A stretch of DNA of 5,574 bases, taken from NCBI GenBank assembly GCA_943355185.1, contig CALREM010000025.1, forward strand, positions 1 to 5,574, given 5' to 3'. Made by a program: the position numbers and the translations under genes. Below are positions 1 through 4,014 of this stretch, piece after piece. The notes beneath the pieces were generated by a model. It was not told where the DNA came from and did no database searches. It saw nothing but the letters and a program-made list of their open reading frames with translations. Every line of letters begins with the position of its first letter. Within the stretch, counting starts at the first letter, position 1. This stretch comes from Candidatus Nomurabacteria bacterium (GTDB taxonomy: Bacteria > Patescibacteriota > Minisyncoccia > Phycocordibacterales > PALSA-1337).

Positions 1-193
1 TGATGCAAAACTTGATTTTGATATTGACCTCATTCCGTATACTGGTGACGATGTCTGGGTAGAAAAAGCTTTGGAACAAATGAAGAAATGTCTCTTGTCA
101 GAAAAATTTCCTTCACCATCAGCCGAATGTGATCATTGTGCCTATCGAAAGGCCGCACGTGATGTGCAGGTTGAAGCCAAAAGCGCAAAATAG
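1..193 (+). CDS. PD-(D/E)XK-type nuclease family protein, C-terminal fragment
   Basis: The reading frame is open from the window edge (first full codon at 2) to a TAG stop and gives the last 63 residues of a longer protein. The visible part contains IPYTGDDVWVEKALEQMKKC followed by AECDHCAYRKAA. Cysteines at fragment residues 30, 43 and 46, with C-x2-C-x-Y-R at the end, resemble the C-terminal cysteine region of RecB/Cas4-like PD-(D/E)XK nucleases, where such cysteines can hold an iron-sulfur cluster or zinc. I remember this tail pattern from hypothetical nuclease-family proteins of Parcubacteria. The catalytic D...(D/E)xK residues lie upstream of the window, so activity cannot be judged. The stop is 44 nt before the DoxX start, on the same strand, so co-transcription is possible. 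Cas4 itself is not supported: no CRISPR repeats or cas genes are visible. The coding call is firm; the family call is moderate. Confidence 0.6.
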   Translation, partial: DAKLDFDIDLIPYTGDDVWVEKALEQMKKCLLSEKFPSPSAECDHCAYRKAARDVQVEAKSAK

Positions 194-225
194 AATTGAT
201 GTGGTAGTATGTGAGGATTAATAAG

Positions 226-237
226 TAGTATATACAT
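226..237 (+). promoter_or_regulatory. Candidate -10 box just before the DoxX start (leaderless type)
   Basis: TAGTAT at 226-231 lies 6 nt before the ATG and would place the transcript start at or beside the start codon. It matches TATAAT at four of six positions. No convincing -35 box is seen. A GAGG at 213-216 is too far (21 nt) from the ATG to be a normal Shine-Dalgarno site. In AT-rich DNA such a weak box can occur by chance. Confidence 0.3.
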
Positions 238-723
238 ATGAATATCAAACGACTTTCTTCAGGATTTAATGCAAACCTCGGCCTTTTATTGCTTCGTGTT
301 GGGGTTGGTTCTGTATTTTTGGCACACGGCATCGCCAAGTTAACAAATATGGAGGGAACAATTGCTTTCTTCAGTTCACTTGGTTTAGGTGTTGTTATGG
401 CCTGGGTAGTCGCTCTTATTGAGACTATTGGCGGCGCTATGCTCATTCTCGGTCTCTGGAGTCTCGTTCCAGCACTCTTGCTCGTTGCAGTCATGATCGG
501 TGCAATGACCACGGCAAAGTGGGGAAAACCGTTTATGGGCGGATATGAATTTGATTTTATGTTGATGATGTCACTCTTGGCTGTTGCTGGTCTCGGTTCT
601 GGAAAATACGCTCTCACCAAGTCATCTGCATGCGGATCATGCAACGATTGCGATTGTTCATGTCATCCGGGAGACAAACGTTGTGGTTCCAATGGAACTT
701 GTGCAAACTGCAAGTGTTCCTAA
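238..723 (+). CDS. DoxX family membrane protein with cysteine-rich, metallothionein-like tail
   Basis: This is a 161-residue protein. Residues 1-125 fit the DoxX family of four-helix inner-membrane proteins: helix 1 contains LRVGVGSVFLAHGIAKL, helices 2 and 3 lie around residues 46-66 and 67-92, and helix 4 around 107-122, ending in GLGSGKYALT. DoxX relatives are linked to redox and thiol stress, but their biochemical role is poorly defined. Residues 131-161 are an unusual extension with nine cysteines (132, 135, 138, 140, 142, 149, 155, 158, 160) and one histidine (143), including C-x2-C-x2-C-x-C-x-C and C-x2-C-x-C. Such spacing suggests metal binding (zinc, copper or an iron-sulfur cluster), as in metallothioneins; this is inference. 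The ATG at 238 is chosen because the family N-terminus begins shortly after it. Its TAA stop overlaps the stop of the convergent kinase by 3 nt. The DoxX call is strong; the tail function is a guess. Confidence 0.85.
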   Translation: MNIKRLSSGFNANLGLLLLRVGVGSVFLAHGIAKLTNMEGTIAFFSSLGLGVVMAWVVALIETIGGAMLILGLWSLVPALLLVAVMIGAMTTAKWGKPFMGGYEFDFMLMMSLLAVAGLGSGKYALTKSSACGSCNDCDCSCHPGDKRCGSNGTCANCKCS

Positions 724-1787
724 GAACGCTCTAAAGGAAAAGATATTTCACACAACGTGCCGCCAGTCGGCACGTTTGTGATTGTGATGGATCCGTTGAG
801 TTCGTTTTCTACGATTGTCTGTACAGTTCGAAGACCAATGCCAGTACCGTGTGGTTTGGTGGAAAAATAATCAGTAAAAAGAAGAGTGGTATGTTCGGGA
901 GCGATGCCGCACCCGGTGTCAGAAACAGAAATGTATCCCTGTGTAGCATCGGCCTTACTGCGAATGATGACAATCTTTTCATGCGGAGTACCCGATCGTT
1001 CACAAGCTTCGATGCTATTGGAAATAAGGTTGAGCAAGAGTTGTTGTAGTCGGATCGGATGCAGGCGTATTTCCTGCATATTTCCGGAATCGATGATGAT
1101 CCGTACGTTCGCCATACGTGCTTTGTATGCGACAAGATCGAAGACAGTTGAAAGCTCGATAGAGATATGAGATCGATGTACGGTAGTGTTGGGAAGACGA
1201 TCACCCATAGCTGAACGTACACTTTCCATAAATGAACCCATACGTCTTGAAGCGGAGATGGCCGTCCGGATCAGTTCCTCGGCTTCTGCGGGAGATGTTT
1301 CTTTTGCAGCTAACCGTTCGATGGAAAGGGAAACAGTTGAAAGAGGATTGATGAGATCATGGAATAATCCTTTTGAAAGTTCACCAAAGGTGGCGACTCG
1401 CTCTAGTTCTGCTATGCGAGCTTTCTTTACGGCGATCTCTGCAAAGGTCTTTGGGGATATACTTTTTTCAAATTCCTCCCGTCCTTGTCGGAGCGTTTCA
1501 GCTGCCTTTTGTAGGCGCTCTCTACCTTGTTTTTGATCTTTGTTGGTGTGATATGCCAATAAACCGAGACATATAAAGACTGCAGTGAACGTCACGACAT
1601 CAATGAGGCGAAGTTCACTAGTGCGCCAGAGTTGTTCCATAGAAGAAGGAAAAAATCCTGAGAGTAGAGTCATTCGCGGCAACATACCCGGCCGAGTATG
1701 AATCGGTCGAATACGCACAGACTGTATTGTAACCTCACGCCTGCCAGGGTGTGGAAACAAACAATTTGTAATGCCGTGAAAAATCAT
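720..1787 (-). CDS. Membrane sensor histidine kinase (HPK4-like)
   Basis: A 355-residue reading frame encodes a two-component sensor kinase, which autophosphorylates on histidine and passes phosphate to a response regulator. One membrane helix lies at about 61-79, followed by a charged, coiled-coil-like stretch (81-130). The dimerisation domain has the H-box GLFHDLINPLS with phospho-acceptor His143. The ATPase domain shows the N-box LLLNLISNSIEA (Asn253, Asn257), the G1 box DTGCGI (290-295), the F-box region DYFSTK (306-311) and the G2 box GTGIGL (314-319), so all catalytic motifs are present. No extracellular sensor domain is visible, so any signal is sensed in the membrane or through the short N-terminus. 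The start is uncertain: residues 1-34 are not typical, and in-frame ATGs at residues 35 (1685), 39 (1673) and 50 (1640) are alternatives. The start at 1787 is kept because GATACT lies 7 nt before it. The likely partner is the regulator gene upstream. Confidence 0.88.
   Translation of the reverse strand: MIFHGITNCLFPHPGRREVTIQSVRIRPIHTRPGMLPRMTLLSGFFPSSMEQLWRTSELRLIDVVTFTAVFICLGLLAYHTNKDQKQGRERLQKAAETLRQGREEFEKSISPKTFAEIAVKKARIAELERVATFGELSKGLFHDLINPLSTVSLSIERLAAKETSPAEAEELIRTAISASRRMGSFMESVRSAMGDRLPNTTVHRSHISIELSTVFDLVAYKARMANVRIIIDSGNMQEIRLHPIRLQQLLLNLISNSIEACERSGTPHEKIVIIRSKADATQGYISVSDTGCGIAPEHTTLLFTDYFSTKPHGTGIGLRTVQTIVENELNGSITITNVPTGGTLCEISFPLERS
751..780. repeat. Stem-loop inside the kinase gene's 3' end, just past the DoxX stop
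   Basis: ACGTGCCG (755-762) pairs with CGGCACGT (768-775) around a 5-nt loop CCAGT. CACA (751-754) pairs with TGTG (777-780), leaving one T bulged. The 12-pair stem begins 28 nt after the DoxX stop and lies within the last codons of the kinase gene on the other strand. It could act as a terminator or 3'-end stabiliser for the DoxX transcript, since the convergent genes leave no space between them. It lacks a proper T-run (only TTTGTG), so termination is uncertain. The same bases encode the kinase residues NVPTGGTLC. Confidence 0.45.
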
Positions 1788-1794
1788 GCTTCAA

Positions 1795-1800
1795 AGTATC
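1795..1800 (-). promoter_or_regulatory. Candidate -10 box for the histidine kinase
   Basis: On the minus strand GATACT (1800 to 1795) is followed by 7 nt and then the ATG at 1787. That spacing would give a leaderless transcript. It matches TATAAT at four of six positions and has no clear -35. If the true kinase start is further in, for example at 1640, this box would instead give a longer leader. Confidence 0.25.
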
Positions 1801-1858
1801 GGAAGGTCGGGAATTCCGTACTGAAAGAGTGGTGCGGAGTTTTTATTAAGTAATAAAT

Positions 1859-1876
1859 GTTATATCGACATATAAC
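1859..1876. repeat. Perfect inverted repeat between regulator and kinase genes
   Basis: GTTATAT (1859-1865) and ATATAAC (1870-1876) form a perfect 7-bp inverted repeat with a 4-nt spacer CGAC. It lies in the 182-nt gap between the regulator stop and the kinase start. It is not followed by a T-run on either strand, so it is not a standard terminator. A binding site for a dimeric regulator acting on the kinase promoter is one reading. The rest of this gap (1788-1969) shows nothing else I can name. Confidence 0.4.
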
Positions 1877-1969
1877 TCAGACTACTGTACCAGGGTGAGA
1901 TAAAATCCGTATGAAGAAAGGTTCAAGAACTGATAAAGATTGTCTCAAATATACATGAATTTTTCGATA

Positions 1970-2659
1970 TTAAAAGCGTAGTAAGTTTGTTGGAGTGTCG
2001 ATCACATAGCCACGGCCAGGCAGATTAAGAATCAGATCGGGTTGTTTCTTCGTGGTGAGTTTCTTGCGGATGTTGCGAATGTGAGCCTCTACTGTATTTG
2101 AAAAAGGGTCACTCTCTGCGGTCCATACATATTCCATGATTAATGAACGAGACATGATAACACCAACATGCATCATCAGATATTTGAGCAAATTGAATTC
2201 TTTGCGGGTGAGATGGATAGGAGTTTCGGCACGTGCGACGGTTTGTTTTTCTACATGGAGAGTCAGGTTGTCGACGGTGAGAAGTGTTGGTTTGAGTTCG
2301 GAAGGACGACGAGCGACCGCATTGAGTCGTGCTGACAATTCGCTAAAGGAAAAAGGTTTGGTGATATAGTCGTCCGCACCTTGTTCAAATGCTGCAATTT
2401 TTGTGTGCACGTCTCCCATCACTGACAAAAACAAGATTGGTGTGGAGCGTCCGGCTGCACGTATTTCTCTACATACTGCGAGTCCATCTTTTTTCGGAAG
2501 GGAATAGTCGAGCAAAATCGCATCGTACGTATAACTTCTTCCCAAGAAAGATCCATCTACTCCATCGTTCGCAATATCAACCACATGAGACTTGGCAGTA
2601 AGTCCCAACTTTACAGCTTCTGCAACTTGTCGGTCGTCTTCGATGATAAGTACTTTCAT
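1970..2659 (-). CDS. OmpR/PhoB-type response regulator (receiver plus winged helix)
   Basis: This is a 229-residue, full-length two-component response regulator. The receiver domain (1-115) has the acidic pocket E7-D8-D9 in LIIEDD, phospho-acceptor Asp51 in ILLDYSLP, the switch Ser79 in LFLSV, aromatic Tyr98 and Lys101 in DDYITKP. The DNA-binding winged helix (about 125-225) has HLTRKEFNLLKYLM, then the recognition region SNTVEAHIRNIRKKL and the wing LPGRGYVI, which are hallmark OmpR/PhoB sequences. Phosphorylation at Asp51 would promote dimerisation and DNA binding in the cytoplasm. The kinase gene lies 182 nt downstream on the same strand, so they are very likely partners although not tightly packed. 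The ATG at 2659 gives the canonical MKVLIIEDD start. A candidate extended -10 box lies 9 nt before it and no Shine-Dalgarno site is visible. Target genes cannot be told from the sequence. Confidence 0.95.
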   Translation of the reverse strand: MKVLIIEDDRQVAEAVKLGLTAKSHVVDIANDGVDGSFLGRSYTYDAILLDYSLPKKDGLAVCREIRAAGRSTPILFLSVMGDVHTKIAAFEQGADDYITKPFSFSELSARLNAVARRPSELKPTLLTVDNLTLHVEKQTVARAETPIHLTRKEFNLLKYLMMHVGVIMSRSLIMEYVWTAESDPFSNTVEAHIRNIRKKLTTKKQPDLILNLPGRGYVIDTPTNLLRF

Positions 2660-2668
2660 AATGGCGAA

Positions 2669-2677
2669 AGTATATCA
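2669..2677 (-). promoter_or_regulatory. Extended -10 promoter of the response regulator gene
   Basis: Reading the minus strand, TGATATACT (2677 to 2669) is an extended -10 element: TG, one base, then TATACT, five of six matches to consensus. The ATG follows 9 nt later, so the leader would be only a few nucleotides at most. The -35 region is not recognisable, which is acceptable with a TG extension. Confidence 0.5.
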
Positions 2678-2710
2678 GAGTTAATAAACATACGTCCATC
2701 GGTAGTAATG

Positions 2711-2716
2711 TATAAT
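2711..2716 (+). promoter_or_regulatory. Candidate -10 box for the HTH-LAGLIDADG gene
   Basis: A perfect TATAAT at 2711-2716 lies 35 nt before the ATG at 2752 in the 92-nt divergent gap shared with the regulator promoter. No good -35 is seen at the expected distance. A second AT-rich box, TATAAA (2740-2745), sits 6 nt before the ATG and is an alternative leaderless promoter. Confidence 0.4.
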
Positions 2717-2725
2717 AGAATAACG

Positions 2726-2743
2726 TTATAGGAATAACTATAA
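2726..2743. promoter_or_regulatory. Inverted repeat upstream of the HTH-LAGLIDADG gene (possible operator)
   Basis: TTATAG (2726-2731) and CTATAA (2738-2743) are inverted arms around a 6-nt spacer. An overlapping perfect 10-bp palindrome ATAACGTTAT occupies 2720-2729. Both lie between the TATAAT box and the ATG, where a repressor would block transcription. Self-regulation by the HTH protein encoded next is an inference. AT-rich DNA makes such short repeats fairly common. Confidence 0.3.
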
Positions 2744-2751
2744 AAGATACC

Positions 2752-3378
2752 ATGGCTAAGGAACCTCTAGATTCAATTAAGATACATAAAATAAGATCTC
2801 TTCGGTTAAGAGGTTGCTCAGTTAAAGAGATACGGGCTCACTTGGGGCATTCTGTTGCGACCATTTCTAAGTACATTCAAGGAGTTTCTATTTCTGAAAA
2901 ATATAAATCTATTTTAGAAAATAAAAGATTTCCAAGTAAAAAGAGATCCCAGTCGCAATGGGAGTTTGCCGAAAGAGAATCATTTAAAATAATAGGCACA
3001 TTAAATAAAAGGGATCGAATATTACTTTTAATAGGTCTTTATTGGGGTGAAGGTACTAAAAGGGAACTTAATATTATTAATGGGGATCCAGCACTTTTAA
3101 AAGTATTTGTAACGTGTATACAAGATATAGGAATAACAAAGGATATGTTGAAGATATCTCTACGTCTATATGAAAATATTTCTCCTACTAAAGCTATTGC
3201 ATTCTGGGCAAATAATCTAGGGGTTAGCGAGAGATCAATTTCTTCAATACAAATAGTTCCTGGAAATAAGATAGGAAAATTGGAATACGGAATGTGTAGA
3301 ATTAGAGTAAAAAAGAGTTCATCCTATTTCAAACTACTCATGTCCATGATAGCTTTACTGAAAGATCAGGTGAAATAA
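2752..3378 (+). CDS. Protein with N-terminal HTH and LAGLIDADG-like domain
   Basis: This 208-residue protein has no assigned name. Residues 11-44 form a resolvase- or sigma-like helix-turn-helix, with LRLRGCSVKEIRAHLG followed by SVATISKYI. A basic linker follows (57-75). Residues 90-102 read ILLLIGLYWGEGT, matching the position and character of the LAGLIDADG P1 helix, with Glu100 where the catalytic acid would be. Next comes NGDPALLKVF and later AFWANNLGVS. This order (HTH, YWxEGxK, N-x-DP, FW) recalls a family of uncharacterised proteins common in CPR bacteria and archaea. Only one LAGLIDADG motif is seen, so it would act as a dimer if it cuts DNA. It could equally be a non-cleaving regulator, as WhiA is in Actinobacteria. 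The gene is more AT-rich than its neighbours, with many ATA, AGA, TTA and AAT codons, suggesting recent acquisition. It ends 5 nt before tRNA-Arg. Confidence 0.7.
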   Translation: MAKEPLDSIKIHKIRSLRLRGCSVKEIRAHLGHSVATISKYIQGVSISEKYKSILENKRFPSKKRSQSQWEFAERESFKIIGTLNKRDRILLLIGLYWGEGTKRELNIINGDPALLKVFVTCIQDIGITKDMLKISLRLYENISPTKAIAFWANNLGVSERSISSIQIVPGNKIGKLEYGMCRIRVKKSSSYFKLLMSMIALLKDQVK

Positions 3379-3383
3379 ATAAA

Positions 3384-3455
3384 GCCCCCGTAGTTCAATG
3401 GATAGAATGGCTCACTCCTAACGAGCTGATGTAGGTTCGATTCCTGCCGAGGGCA
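3384..3455 (+). tRNA. tRNA-Arg (anticodon CCT)
   Basis: A 72-nt cloverleaf can be drawn by hand. The acceptor is GCCCCCG with CGAGGGC, the D arm GTTC with GAAT around AATGGATA, and the anticodon loop CTCCTAA with U33 and anticodon CCT. The variable region is TGAT, the T arm GTAGG with CCTGC around TTCGATT, and the discriminator is A. It decodes AGG. Two non-canonical pairs are present: C5 with A68 in the acceptor and A31 with C39 at the bottom of the anticodon stem. The 3' CCA is not encoded (ACA follows). AATGGATAGAAT in the D region is typical of tRNA-Arg. It starts 5 nt after the stop of the HTH-LAGLIDADG gene. Confidence 0.9.
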
Positions 3456-3499
3456 CAATAGTGGTAAATTTATTACCTCTCGCCATGCGCCATATGATT

Positions 3500-3508
3500 T
3501 GCTATAGT
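3500..3508 (+). promoter_or_regulatory. Extended -10 promoter of the small membrane protein gene
   Basis: TGCTATAGT (3500-3508) is an extended -10 element with TATAGT matching five of six consensus bases. The ATG at 3515 follows after 6 nt (GTCGCC), predicting a leaderless transcript. This box also argues for the start at 3515 rather than the in-frame upstream ATGs at 3461 and 3485, since those would lie upstream of the promoter. Confidence 0.5.
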
Positions 3509-3514
3509 GTCGCC

Positions 3515-3781
3515 ATGACACCCGAAGAGCGTTCTTTACTTGAGAGAACATACAAGTTGGCAGAAGAAAACAACACCTTGTTGCATAGTATGCGTCGCAT
3601 GTCGCGCATATCGACTATTGCCCGCGTCTTGTATTGGGGAGTCATATTGGTAGCGAGTTTTGGTGCATACTATCTCATCCAGCCATACGTCCAATCATTC
3701 GCGGATATATATGGTCAAATACAAGGAAGTTCCACTACCAGTCCCGGTATAGGATCATTCATGGATTTGTTGAAACCGTAG
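3515..3781 (+). CDS. Small single-pass membrane protein, MTPEERSLLERT type
   Basis: This 88-residue protein has no known function. Residues 1-33 are charged and helical (MTPEERSLLERTYKLAEENN, then a basic MRRMSRIS), residues 36-57 form one membrane helix (VLYWGVILVASFGAYYLIQPY), and the last 30 residues are polar and Gly/Ser-rich, ending MDLLKP. The basic residues before the helix predict that the N-terminus is cytoplasmic. I recall very similar short proteins, with the same MTPEERSLLERT opening and an RVLYW helix entry, from many Parcubacteria genomes, always hypothetical. The start at 3515 is preferred over the in-frame ATG at 3461 because the conserved opening begins here and an extended -10 box ends 6 nt upstream. 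tRNA-Arg lies before it and tRNA-Phe after it on the same strand. Coding status is well supported; function is unknown. Confidence 0.8.
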   Translation: MTPEERSLLERTYKLAEENNTLLHSMRRMSRISTIARVLYWGVILVASFGAYYLIQPYVQSFADIYGQIQGSSTTSPGIGSFMDLLKP

Positions 3782-3792
3782 AAATTTTTCAT

Positions 3793-3830
3793 TCGCCAAG
3801 GTAGCTTCCGCCAGCTGGCGGATAGGTAGG
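3793..3830. repeat. Short palindromic element with flanking 6-bp direct repeats
   Basis: TCCGCCAGCTGGCGGA (3807-3822) is a perfect 16-bp palindrome. It is flanked by AGGTAG at 3799-3804 and AGGTAG at 3824-3829, which resemble a target-site duplication. The left side (3793-3806, TCGCCAAGGTAGCT) is identical to the first 12 bases of tRNA-Phe plus two bases before it (3860-3873). I believe similar CCGCCAGCTGGCGG palindromes recur in Parcubacteria genomes, but cannot check. With no T-run it is a poor terminator. It may be a REP-like or small non-autonomous mobile repeat. Confidence 0.5.
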
Positions 3831-3861
3831 TAACATCGAGATAAGCACTGTACCAATAATC

Positions 3862-3934
3862 GCCAAGGTAGCTCAGTTGGTAGAGCATTCCCCTGAAGAG
3901 GGAAGGGTCACCAGTTCGATCCTGGTCCTTGGCA
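3862..3934 (+). tRNA. tRNA-Phe (anticodon GAA)
   Basis: A 73-nt cloverleaf with every stem perfectly paired. The acceptor is GCCAAGG with CCTTGGC, the D arm GCTC with GAGC around AGTTGGTA, the anticodon stem TTCCC with GGGAA around CTGAAGA (anticodon GAA), the variable loop GGGTC, the T arm ACCAG with CTGGT around TTCGATC, and the discriminator is A. CCA is not encoded. No promoter is obvious in the 80 nt before it, so it may be transcribed from the small membrane protein promoter. Confidence 0.96.
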
Positions 3935-3949
3935 CATATAATGTAGGGC

Positions 3950-3978
3950 TTGACTTTTTCTCGATTATAAGATAGAGT
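3950..3978 (+). promoter_or_regulatory. Candidate promoter of the surface protein gene
   Basis: TTGACT (3950-3955) is a near-perfect -35 box and TAGAGT (3973-3978), 17 nt later, is a weaker -10 (four of six). A leader of about 30 nt would result, with no Shine-Dalgarno site in it. An alternative -10, TATACC (4002-4007), lies 7 nt before the ATG and would give a leaderless transcript. The sequence does not decide between them. Confidence 0.4.
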
Positions 3979-4014
3979 TATTTTTACGTACTTTAATCGT
4001 ATATACCCCATATT

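Noticed and set aside
1..193. Cas4 and a CRISPR locus
   Set aside because: The cysteine tail alone is not specific, and no repeats, spacers or other cas genes are visible.
30..644. 204-codon minus-strand frame
   Set aside because: It lies opposite the nuclease tail and the DoxX gene, both of which have recognisable family sequence; its own translation shows no domain.
809..1576. Frames on both strands inside the kinase gene
   Set aside because: They overlap the kinase, which carries all the catalytic boxes; they are shadow frames without motifs.
3463..3477. GGTAA/TTACC hairpin after tRNA-Arg as a terminator
   Set aside because: Only five pairs, AT-rich and no T-run; it overlaps the region upstream of the next promoter.
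3461..3514. Upstream in-frame start for the small membrane protein
   Set aside because: The added 18 residues would precede the extended -10 box, and the familiar MTPEERSLLERT opening begins at 3515.
3366..3551. Minus-strand frame with CPRQESNLHQLVRSEPFYPL
   Set aside because: It is the antisense translation of tRNA-Arg, a well-known type of false protein.
3937..3942. TATAAT directly after tRNA-Phe as a promoter
   Set aside because: No -35 at the right distance (it would fall within the tRNA), and a better pair follows at 3950-3978.
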